From Accumulibacter sp. (lineage in GTDB: Bacteria; Pseudomonadota; Gammaproteobacteria; Burkholderiales; Rhodocyclaceae), in contig JAFLDO010000047.1 in assembly GCA_017302455.1 (NCBI GenBank), positions 1 through 33,180 of the forward strand: DNA of 33,180 bases, in the 5' to 3' direction. Made by a program: the position numbers and the translations under genes. This document shows, piece after piece, positions 17,187 to 24,248 of the stretch; position 1 is the first letter of the stretch, and the number at the start of each line of letters is the position of its first letter. The notes below the pieces were generated by a model, which saw nothing but the letters and a program-made list of their open reading frames with translations, made no database searches and was not told the origin of the DNA.

Positions 17187-17262
17187 TGGTGGACCGAAGG
17201 AGGATCGAACTCCCGACCTCTGCATTGCGAACGCAGCGCTCTCCCAGCTGAGCTATCGGCCC
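17187..17262 (-). tRNA. tRNA-Ala (anticodon CGC)
   Basis: A 76-base cloverleaf with encoded CCA. The acceptor GGGCCGA pairs with TCGGTCC (one G-T pair), the D arm is GCTC/GAGC and the anticodon stem is CTGCG/TGCAG. The loop TTCGCAA gives anticodon CGC, which reads GCG. The T arm contains TTCGATC. It lies 52 bases after the tsaC stop on the same strand and may be read from that operon or from its own promoter. Its 3' side faces the transposition module, as expected for an integration target. Confidence 0.96.
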
Positions 17263-17314
17263 TGAAAGAGCGCGCATTATAGGCACGCGCCCTGCGGATG
17301 TGAACCCCTCGGCC

Positions 17315-18367
17315 TCAGGTTTCGTCGTCCTCCGCGCCCGATCCGACGGCGGCACGGCCCAGGCGGTCGGCGACAGCGCGCCAGTCCGGGCCAGCCGGCA
17401 GGTTCTCGATGAGGATGAAATCGGCATCGAGCGCGTCCATCGCTCGCAGGCTGGCGTAGAGTTCCTGCGCGTAGGCGGCGGGGTCGGACGGCATGCACTG
17501 CCAGATAAGGCGGGAGTCCTGCGGGTTGGGCGCTGCATGCGCGAGCACGGCGACACGACTTCCCTCCCCTGCCAAGGCCGTGGCCTCGGCGGCGAGCAGC
17601 GCAGGCTCGATCAGCCGCAGCGGAGTGCGTGGCGCGTAATGGGCCGCGAGCGCGCCCGACACACGTGGAGCAACTGCCGTCTGCGCAGACGCCACCGCTT
17701 CGGCTTCGCCGCGCACGCGCGGCCGGCGGCCGATGACGCGAGCGATGTCTTCGGGCGTGATCGCGCCCGGACGCAGGATCTCCGGCACGTCGCGCGAGAA
17801 GTCGAGGATGGTCGATTCGATACCGACTGCGCAGGCGCCGCCATCGACGATCATCGCCACGCGTTCGCCGAGTTCTTCCTGCACGTGCGTGGCGGTGGTC
17901 GGGCTGATGCGGCCGAATCGGTTGGCGCTGGGTGCGGCGATACCCGAGTCGAAGACCTGCAGCATGGCCAGCGCGATGGAATGCGAGGGTACGCGCAAGC
18001 CCACGGTGTCCTGGCCGCCGGTGACTTCGTCGGGTACGTCCGCCGTGCGCTTGAGGATCAGCGTCAGCGGACCGGGCCAGAAGGCGCGGGCCAGCGCGAT
18101 GGCGTCCTTGGGAATGCTGGCGGCCCAGCGCGGCAGGTGGTCGGCCGAGGGCAGATGCACGATCAGCGGATGGTCGGCGGGGCGCCCCTTGGCGGCGAAG
18201 ATCTTCTTCACCGCCAAGGGGTTGAGTGCATCGGCAGCGAGACCGTACACCGTCTCGGTCGGCATGCCGACGATGTCGCCGGCGCGCAAGAGCGCCGCCG
18301 CTTCGTGGATTGCGACCAGCGTGGACGGCTCGATGCGCCCGCGCGGTTTGGCCCCGGCGCTACTCAT
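17315..18367 (-). CDS. tsaC: Threonylcarbamoyl-AMP synthase (Sua5/TsaC)
   Basis: Makes threonylcarbamoyl-AMP from threonine, bicarbonate and ATP, the first step of the t6A37 modification of ANN-decoding tRNAs; cytoplasmic. At 350 residues it is the long Sua5 form. The YrdC domain (about 15-205) contains GMPTETVYGLAADA, KIFAAKGRPADHPLIVH, GLRVPSH and APSANRFGRISPT; the C-terminal Sua5 domain follows a Gly/Ala-containing linker (SGALAAHYAPRTPLRL). The gene starts 10 bases after purK and is last in the folD-purE-purK-tsaC operon. There is no sign of damage despite the nearby island. A short YrdC-only paralogue might exist elsewhere, so the symbol could equally be sua5. Confidence 0.94.
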   Translation of the reverse strand: MSSAGAKPRGRIEPSTLVAIHEAAALLRAGDIVGMPTETVYGLAADALNPLAVKKIFAAKGRPADHPLIVHLPSADHLPRWAASIPKDAIALARAFWPGPLTLILKRTADVPDEVTGGQDTVGLRVPSHSIALAMLQVFDSGIAAPSANRFGRISPTTATHVQEELGERVAMIVDGGACAVGIESTILDFSRDVPEILRPGAITPEDIARVIGRRPRVRGEAEAVASAQTAVAPRVSGALAAHYAPRTPLRLIEPALLAAEATALAGEGSRVAVLAHAAPNPQDSRLIWQCMPSDPAAYAQELYASLRAMDALDADFILIENLPAGPDWRAVADRLGRAAVGSGAEDDET

Positions 18368-18377
18368 CGGCGCGCGC

Positions 18378-19532
18378 TCATTCGTCCCGGATGCCGATCA
18401 CAGCCCGGGCCTGCATGGCGCGCTCGAGGACCACGGCTGCGTCATCGCCGACGACCGTGAAGTGGCCCATCTTGCGCCCCGGACGGGCGTGATGCTTACC
18501 ATACAGATGCAGGCTGAGCCCCGGCACCGCATGCAGCAGCGACCAGTCCGGCTCGCGATAGACACCGTTGGCCTGGCCGCCCTCGTACCACAGCTCGCCG
18601 AGCAGGTTGACCATTACCGCTGCCGAGTGCTGGCGCGGCATGGCGAGCGGCAGGCCGCACAGCGCCCTCACCTGCTGCTGGTACTGGCTGACGTCGCAGG
18701 CGTCGATGGTGTGGTGGCCGCTGTTGTGCGGTCGCGGCGCCATCTCGTTGACGAACAACTCGCCGCGGCAGACGAAGAACTCCACCCCCAACGTGCCGAT
18801 GTAGCCGAGCCGTTCGGCGATGCGTTCGGCGATTTCCTGCGCGCTGTCGCGCAAACAGGCCGAGGCGCGCGCCGGGGCGATGGTCACGTCGAGGATGCCG
18901 TTGCGGTGCTGGTTCTCGCCGGTCGGGAAGGTGCGCACTACGCCCGCTTCGTCGCGCGCGAGGACGACCGAGACTTCGTAGTCGAGCGCCAGCATCTTCT
19001 CCAGCACGCAGGGCTCACCCTTGAACTGGTGGAAGGCGGCAAGCGCCTCGTCGCGGTCGGCGACGCGAGCCTGGCCCTTGCCGTCGTAGCCGAAGCGGGC
19101 GACCTTCAGGATCGCCGGGAAAAGGCCGGCGTTGGCATTGCGGATGTCGTCCTCACTGCGGATCGCGGCAAACGGGCCGTGCGGCAAGCCGTTGTCGGCG
19201 AGGAAGGTCTTCTCGGCGATGCGGTTCTGGCACACGCCGACCGCGGCGGCGGACGGATGCACCGGTATGAACTTGCTCAGGTAGTCGAGCGTGTCGGCCG
19301 GCACATTCTCGAACTCGGTGGTCACCGCGGCACATTCGTTGCCCAGCGTATCGAGCGCGACGTAGTCGTCGTAGCCCGCCACCAGGTGACGGTCGGCGAT
19401 CAGCCCGGCCGGGCTGTGCGGATCGGGGTCGAGCACCCACACCTTGTAGCCCATCTCGTGGGCCGCGGAAACGAAGAAGCGGCCGAGCTGGCCGCCGCCG
19501 AGCATCCCGAGGGTGGCAGGAGGCAGAATCAT
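18378..19532 (-). CDS. purK: N5-carboxyaminoimidazole ribonucleotide synthase
   Basis: Carboxylates AIR at the expense of ATP to give N5-CAIR in purine synthesis. The 384-residue protein shows the ATP-grasp fold. An N-terminal pre-ATP-grasp domain begins LPPATLGMLGGGQLGRFF. The central ATP-binding part holds PAILKVARFGYDGKGQ and VLEKMLALDYEVSVV, and a conserved end contains GVEFFVCRGELFVNEMAPRPHNSGH, with the metal-binding Glu and Asn residues. The length is typical. It starts 11 bases after purE; the two enzymes act consecutively. Confidence 0.96.
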   Translation of the reverse strand: MILPPATLGMLGGGQLGRFFVSAAHEMGYKVWVLDPDPHSPAGLIADRHLVAGYDDYVALDTLGNECAAVTTEFENVPADTLDYLSKFIPVHPSAAAVGVCQNRIAEKTFLADNGLPHGPFAAIRSEDDIRNANAGLFPAILKVARFGYDGKGQARVADRDEALAAFHQFKGEPCVLEKMLALDYEVSVVLARDEAGVVRTFPTGENQHRNGILDVTIAPARASACLRDSAQEIAERIAERLGYIGTLGVEFFVCRGELFVNEMAPRPHNSGHHTIDACDVSQYQQQVRALCGLPLAMPRQHSAAVMVNLLGELWYEGGQANGVYREPDWSLLHAVPGLSLHLYGKHHARPGRKMGHFTVVGDDAAVVLERAMQARAVIGIRDE

Positions 19533-19543
19533 CGTGGTCGCTC

Positions 19544-20035
19544 TCAGTCCAGCTTCATGTCCAGCACTGCCTGCGTCTGGCGGGCACGGAAGGCCTCGAG
19601 CCTGTCGGCCAGCGCGGCGTCTTCATTGGCGAGCAGCGCCACCGCGAACAGCCCCGCGTTGGCGGCGCCCGCCTCGCCGATGGCGAAGGTGGCGACCGGG
19701 ATGCCCTTGGGCATCTGCACGATCGATAGAAGCGAATCCTGTCCGGACAGCGCCTTCGACTGCACTGGCACGCCAAGCACCGGCAGCGTGGTCTTGGCCG
19801 CGACCATGCCCGGCAGATGGGCCGCTCCGCCGGCGCCGGCGATGATGGCCTTGAGGCCACGGCCGCGAGCGGACGCTGCATATTCGAACATCAGGTCGGG
19901 CGTACGGTGGGCGGAGACGACCCTCGCCTCGTAGGGAACGCCGAACTCTTCCAGCATCGTCGCTGCAGCGCGCATTGTCGGCCAGTCCGAGTTCGAGCCC
20001 ATGATGATGCCGATGACCGGTTTGCTTTCGCTCAT
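19544..20035 (-). CDS. purE: N5-CAIR mutase, class I PurE
   Basis: Converts N5-CAIR, the product of PurK, to CAIR. The 163-residue protein starts [16 protein letters not shown] and carries the conserved SAHRTPD and the [13 protein letters not shown] loop followed by [18 protein letters not shown], all typical of the octameric class I enzyme. The start at 20035 lies 9 bases after folD. Pairing with an adjacent purK fits the bacterial two-step route. Confidence 0.97.
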   Translation of the reverse strand: MSESKPVIGIIMGSNSDWPTMRAAATMLEEFGVPYEARVVSAHRTPDLMFEYAASARGRGLKAIIAGAGGAAHLPGMVAAKTTLPVLGVPVQSKALSGQDSLLSIVQMPKGIPVATFAIGEAGAANAGLFAVALLANEDAALADRLEAFRARQTQAVLDMKLD

Positions 20036-20044
20036 CGTCTGTCC

Positions 20045-20920
20045 TTACTTGCCAACCGCACGCGCAGCGCGATCGGCGGAGATAACGGTGTTTTCCAGCA
20101 GCATCGTGATGGTCATCGGCCCCACTCCACCCGGCACCGGCGTGATGGCGCCGGCCACTTCGCTGGCGGAGGCGAAATCCACGTCGCCGCACAGCTTGCC
20201 TTCGTCCGGGCCGTTCTGCAGGCGGTTGATGCCCACGTCGATGACGACGGCGCCAGGCTTGACCATGTCACCGGTGACGAAGCGGGGCTTGCCGACGGCT
20301 GCGACGAGGATGTCGGCGCGCCGGGTGTGGAAGGCAAGATCGCGCGTCCTGGAGTGGCAGACGGTCACGGTAGCGCCGGCGTTGGTCAGCAACATCGCCA
20401 TCGGCTTGCCGACGATGTTGGAACGCCCGATCACCACGGCTTCGGCGCCGGCGAGCTTGACGTCCACCGACTCGAGCATCTTCATGACGCCGTGCGGGGT
20501 GCACGGCAGGAAGGCTTCCTGATTCTGTGACAGGCGGCCGACGTTCTCGGCGTGAAAGCCATCCACGTCCTTGGCCACGCTGATGGCCTCGAGCACGGCG
20601 GCCTCGTCGAACTGCGGCGGCAGCGGCAGTTGAACCAGGATGCCATGCACGGACGGGTCGGCGTTCAGCTCGGCCAGCTTCGCCATCACGTCGGCCTGCG
20701 CCACGTCCTGCGGATAGTCGAAACGCAGCGAACGGATGCCGGCCTTCTCGCAAGCGGCGACCTTGTTGCGCACGTAAACGGCGGAAGCCGGGTCGACACC
20801 GACCAGCAACACCGCGAGACAGGGCTGGACGCCGCGCGCGCTGAGCGCGGCGGCACGATCGGCAATCTCGCCGCGCACGCGCGCCGCGAGAGCGTTGCCA
20901 TCAATGATGCGAGCCGTCAT
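20045..20920 (-). CDS. folD: Methylenetetrahydrofolate dehydrogenase/cyclohydrolase
   Basis: A bifunctional enzyme converting 5,10-methylene-THF to 10-formyl-THF, the formyl donor for purine synthesis, which explains its place upstream of purE and purK. The protein is 291 residues from MTARIIDGN; ten extra codons upstream in the frame are not supported. Signature stretches are [17 protein letters not shown] (with the catalytic Lys of the family), GILVQLPLP, the NADP-binding [17 protein letters not shown] and the C-terminal [23 protein letters not shown] at 20955-20950 is a possible -10 box 30 bases upstream. First gene of the operon. Confidence 0.96.
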   Translation of the reverse strand: MTARIIDGNALAARVRGEIADRAAALSARGVQPCLAVLLVGVDPASAVYVRNKVAACEKAGIRSLRFDYPQDVAQADVMAKLAELNADPSVHGILVQLPLPPQFDEAAVLEAISVAKDVDGFHAENVGRLSQNQEAFLPCTPHGVMKMLESVDVKLAGAEAVVIGRSNIVGKPMAMLLTNAGATVTVCHSRTRDLAFHTRRADILVAAVGKPRFVTGDMVKPGAVVIDVGINRLQNGPDEGKLCGDVDFASASEVAGAITPVPGGVGPMTITMLLENTVISADRAARAVGK

Positions 20921-21004
20921 CGGGAAGGCCTTGGAAGAAAAAGCTCGCAATTTTAACAGCTTCCGTGCGACGACGAGGAGTGCCGTCGTGCCCGTTGATC
21001 GTGC

Positions 21005-21619
21005 TCAGGCGTTGGCGGGCTCCTCGACCCGCGCGGCAACCGCCTGCCGGCCGCGCTCGAAAGCTTGCCGATTGATGTCGACCAGTTGCGGCTTGCGCGC
21101 GCCGAAGCGCGCCAGCACGGCGTTTAGCAGCACATCGGCGGGAAACGTCAGGCGGTCGGCCATCGCCCCCAGCATGACGGTGTTGCCCAGGCGGATATTG
21201 CCAAGCTCGAGCGCCATCGCGCTGGCGTCGAAGGCATGCACCTCGAGGCCGAGCGCCCGCATCTGCGCGATCGGGTCGTCCGGATATTCATACAGACCGA
21301 TATTCACCACCGGCGGCACGAGACGACCGAGATTGACCAGCGCCACACCTCCCGGCCTGAGCATGTGCGACCAGCGCAGCGCCTCGGCCGCTTCGAAGCC
21401 GACGAGCAGATCGGCATCGCCCGGCATGATCTGCGGTGACAGCACCTGCGGGCCGAAACGCAAGTGCGAGGTCACCACCCCGCCGCGCTGGCTCATGCCG
21501 GCCACTTCGGTCTTCTTGACGTCGTAGCCGAGCGACAGCGCCGCTTCGGCGAGGATCTCGGTCGCGGTCATCACGCCCTGACCGCCGATGCCGCACACGA
21601 GGATGTTGGTGATCGTCAT
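21005..21619 (-). CDS. iorB: Indolepyruvate:ferredoxin oxidoreductase, beta subunit
   Basis: The gamma-type (pyruvate-ferredoxin oxidoreductase C-like) subunit of IorAB, which oxidatively decarboxylates arylpyruvates to aryl-acyl-CoA and reduces ferredoxin. The 204-residue protein starts MTITNILVCGIGGQGVMT, with the glycine-rich motif of the family, and carries EVAGMSQRGGVVTSHLRFG. The start is fixed by AGGAAG upstream and the 10-base gap to iorA; the open frame runs 26 codons further but overlaps iorA. The final gene of the iorAB unit; folD follows 84 bases on. Confidence 0.93.
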   Translation of the reverse strand: MTITNILVCGIGGQGVMTATEILAEAALSLGYDVKKTEVAGMSQRGGVVTSHLRFGPQVLSPQIMPGDADLLVGFEAAEALRWSHMLRPGGVALVNLGRLVPPVVNIGLYEYPDDPIAQMRALGLEVHAFDASAMALELGNIRLGNTVMLGAMADRLTFPADVLLNAVLARFGARKPQLVDINRQAFERGRQAVAARVEEPANA

Positions 21620-21629
21620 CGTCGCTTCC

Positions 21630-23501
21630 TCAGACATTCTTGTGCAGGAAATTGACCGGATGCTCCGGGGCCGCATGGACGATGGCCTCCGGCGCACAGG
21701 GCTGCACGCACAAGCCGCAGCCGGTGCAGGCCGAGGTTTCGATGCGCACGAAGGCCAGTTCCACCTCCTTGCCCGAGGGCTTCACCTCGGTGGCGCGGCG
21801 AGTGACGTGGATGGCCGGGCAGCCGACGTCGATGCAGTTGCCGCAGCCGGTGCATTTGTCGGCGATGACCTTGTAGGGTTGCGTGGCCTCGTAGTGGTCG
21901 ATGAGCACGCACGGCCGGTCGGTGATGATGACCGAGGGCTCAGGGATTTTCGTCTCCTCGCGCAAGGCCTTGAACAGCACAGGCAGCTGATACGGATCGA
22001 GCACGCGGATGCGCTCCTTCTTCACTCCGAGCGCTTCGCACAGCCTGGCGAAGTCGATGCGCGGCGCGTCCTCGCCGTGGATGTCGCGCCCGGTGCCGGG
22101 ATTCTCCTGGCCGCCGGTCATGCCCACCGCGCGGTTGTCCAGCAGCAGCACGGTGACGTTGCCGCGGTTCCAGACGATGTCGAGGAGGCCCTGCATGCCC
22201 ATGTGCAGGAAGGTGGAATCGCCGATCACCGCGACCACGCTCTTCTTCGCATCGGCCTCGCCGCGCCCCTTGTCCATGCCCAGCGCAACGCCCATCGAGG
22301 CGCCCATCGAGATGCAGGTGTCGAGCGCGTTCCAAGGCTGGCCGGCGCCCAACGAATAGCAGCCGATGTCGCCCGAGATGTTGATGTTGCGCAGCTGCGC
22401 GAGCGTGTAATAGATGCCCAGGTGCGGGCAGGCCACGCACATCGTGGGTGGGCGCGGAAACACCGCCTGCAGCGCGGCATGAACGGCCTTGGGCACCGGT
22501 TCGCCGAACATGCCGGCCACGGCCGGCCGCAATACGTCGGGCGCCAGCTCGCCGATTCGCGGCAGCACCTCCTTGCCGAAACACGCGATGCCTGCCGCGC
22601 GCAGTTCGGTTTCGACCAGCGGCTCCGTTTCCTCGACCACCAGCACCCGATCGGCCATCGTCGCCAGCTGGCGCGCTCGCTCGATGGGCAAGGGGTGCGA
22701 CAGGCCGAGCTTGAGCACCGGCGCATCGGGGAAAGCCTCGCGCACATGCATGAAGGCCGGCCCGGAGGCGACGAAGCCGAGGCGGCGATCGCTGCCTTCG
22801 TAGAGCGTGTTCCATTCGCTGGTTTCGGCTTCGGCGCGCAGCGCGTCGTCGCGCTGATGCATCAGCGGCAGGCGCGGCTTGGCGTTGCCCGGCACCATGA
22901 CCCAGCGCCGTGCGTCCTTGGCGAAGCCAGCGGGCTCGTGGGCCTCGCGCTCGCGCGGCTGCACCCTGCCCTTGACGTGGCAGATGCGGGTAGTCAGCCG
23001 CAGGATGACCGGGCAGCGATGCGCCTCCGACAGCGCGAAGGCGGCGCGCGTCATGTCGTAGGCTTCCTGTGCGTCGGCGGGCTCGTACACCGGCACGTGC
23101 GCAAAACGGCCCCAGTAGCGCGAGTCCTGCTCGTTCTGCGAGGAGGACATGCCCACGTCGTCGGCAACGGCGATCACCAGACCGCCCTCGGTGCCGGTGA
23201 CGGTCATCGTCATCAGCGCATCGGAGGCGACGTTGAGACCGACGTGCTTCATCGCGCAGAAGGCACGCGCGCCGACCATCGAGGCACCCAGCGCGACCTC
23301 CAGCGACACCTTCTCATTGACCGACCACTCGGCGTACAGCTCGGGGTATTTCGCCAGCTCTTCGAGGATTTCGGTCGACGGTGTGCCGGGATAGGCCGCC
23401 GCGACGCGACAGCCGGCATCGCGTACCGCGAGGGCGACGGCCTCGTTGCCGGACAGGAACAGACGGCTCGCAACGACACTGCCGGGCAGGGATGCACCCA
23501 T
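21630..23501 (-). CDS. iorA: Indolepyruvate:ferredoxin oxidoreductase, alpha subunit
   Basis: The thiamine-diphosphate and iron-sulfur subunit, 623 residues. The N-terminal pyrimidine-binding domain begins near FLSGNEAVALAVRDAG and contains AYPGTPSTEI. The TPP-binding part includes SGDIGCYSLGAGQPWNALD and GDSTFLHMGMQGL. Two ferredoxin-like 4Fe-4S motifs lie at the C-terminus: CTGCGNCIDVGCP and CTGCGLCVQPCAP. In Azoarcus/Thauera-type bacteria the enzyme serves anaerobic phenylalanine/phenylacetate metabolism, a role inferred here. GGAG lies nine bases upstream of the ATG. An FNR box sits about 75 bases upstream, matching an oxygen-sensitive enzyme. Confidence 0.95.
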   Translation of the reverse strand: MGASLPGSVVASRLFLSGNEAVALAVRDAGCRVAAAYPGTPSTEILEELAKYPELYAEWSVNEKVSLEVALGASMVGARAFCAMKHVGLNVASDALMTMTVTGTEGGLVIAVADDVGMSSSQNEQDSRYWGRFAHVPVYEPADAQEAYDMTRAAFALSEAHRCPVILRLTTRICHVKGRVQPREREAHEPAGFAKDARRWVMVPGNAKPRLPLMHQRDDALRAEAETSEWNTLYEGSDRRLGFVASGPAFMHVREAFPDAPVLKLGLSHPLPIERARQLATMADRVLVVEETEPLVETELRAAGIACFGKEVLPRIGELAPDVLRPAVAGMFGEPVPKAVHAALQAVFPRPPTMCVACPHLGIYYTLAQLRNINISGDIGCYSLGAGQPWNALDTCISMGASMGVALGMDKGRGEADAKKSVVAVIGDSTFLHMGMQGLLDIVWNRGNVTVLLLDNRAVGMTGGQENPGTGRDIHGEDAPRIDFARLCEALGVKKERIRVLDPYQLPVLFKALREETKIPEPSVIITDRPCVLIDHYEATQPYKVIADKCTGCGNCIDVGCPAIHVTRRATEVKPSGKEVELAFVRIETSACTGCGLCVQPCAPEAIVHAAPEHPVNFLHKNV

Positions 23502-23540
23502 GTGCGGAACTCCTCGGAGGAACGGACGAAAGAAAGTCCG

Positions 23541-23582
23541 ACCTTACCGCCCACGCGCGACCAGGCTATTGATACAAATCAA
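23541..23582 (-). promoter_or_regulatory. FNR/ANR box and -10 element upstream of iorA
   Basis: On the minus strand TTGATTTGTATCAA (23582-23569) is a perfect FNR-family site, TTGAT-N4-ATCAA. Downstream, TAAGGT at 23546-23541 is a plausible -10 hexamer. If transcription starts near 23534, the box is centred at about -41.5, the standard class II activation position. This predicts that iorAB is switched on when oxygen is low. Confidence 0.72.
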
Positions 23583-23609
23583 CAGCCATCATGAACGATA
23601 TTGAATCGT

Positions 23610-24248
23610 TTAGCGACCCGCAGGCCCGGGCTCCACGGTGACGACGTGCTGAACGAGTTCGGCGAGCGAATTGGCCCCCATCTTTTCCATCACGCGCGCG
23701 CGGTGCACTTCGACCGTCTTGATGCTGATGCCCAGCACGTCGGCGATCTGCTTGTTGAGCTTGCCGGCGATGATGAGGTCGAGCACTTCGCGCTCGCGCT
23801 GGGTGAGATGCTCGAGGCGGCGCGCGGTGTCGGCCTCGATCTGGCGCTTGCCGCGGCTGGCGCGCTCCTGGTCGAGGCATTGCTCGATCAGCCGCAACAT
23901 GTCGCGTTCGCCAAAGGGCTTCTCGATGAAATCGGCCGCGCCCTTCTTCAGCGCCGCCACCGCCATCGGCACGTCGCCATGGCCGGTGATGAAGATCACC
24001 GGCAGGGTGCAGTGCCGCCGCCCGAGCTCATCGAACAGCTCCAGCCCACTCATGCCCGGCATGCGCACGTCGAGCACGATGCAGCCGGTCATCTCGCGCG
24101 CATACGCTTCGAGAAAGGATTCGGCGCTGTCGAACGGACAAACGACGTAGCCATTGGATTCGAGCATCCACACGAGCGAATCGCGCAGAGCCTCGTCGTC
24201 GTCGACGACGTAGATGTACTGGTCAGGTGCTGCGGGCAAGTCGCTCAC
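23610..24248 (-). CDS. FixJ/LuxR-family response regulator
   Basis: A two-domain response regulator of 212 residues. The receiver (about 10-125) has the acidic pocket VVDDDE (Asp16-18), phosphorylation site Asp60 in CIVLDVRMPG, the conserved Thr in FITGHGD and the Lys in FIEKPF. The C-terminal LuxR/NarL-type HTH is about 145-205: LTQREREVLDLIIAGKLNKQIADVLGI by segments, then KTVEVHRARVMEKM. The order and sequence are those of FixJ-type activators. The start is GTG at 24248 with GAGG upstream, and it overlaps the end of the kinase gene by 26 bases, so the kinase is its partner. Its targets are unknown; iorAB and aceE are the immediate neighbours. Confidence 0.93.
   Translation of the reverse strand: MSDLPAAPDQYIYVVDDDEALRDSLVWMLESNGYVVCPFDSAESFLEAYAREMTGCIVLDVRMPGMSGLELFDELGRRHCTLPVIFITGHGDVPMAVAALKKGAADFIEKPFGERDMLRLIEQCLDQERASRGKRQIEADTARRLEHLTQREREVLDLIIAGKLNKQIADVLGISIKTVEVHRARVMEKMGANSLAELVQHVVTVEPGPAGR

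Noticed and set aside
17187-17262. Damage to the tRNA by integration
   Set aside because: All stems pair and the encoded CCA is present, so the gene is intact.
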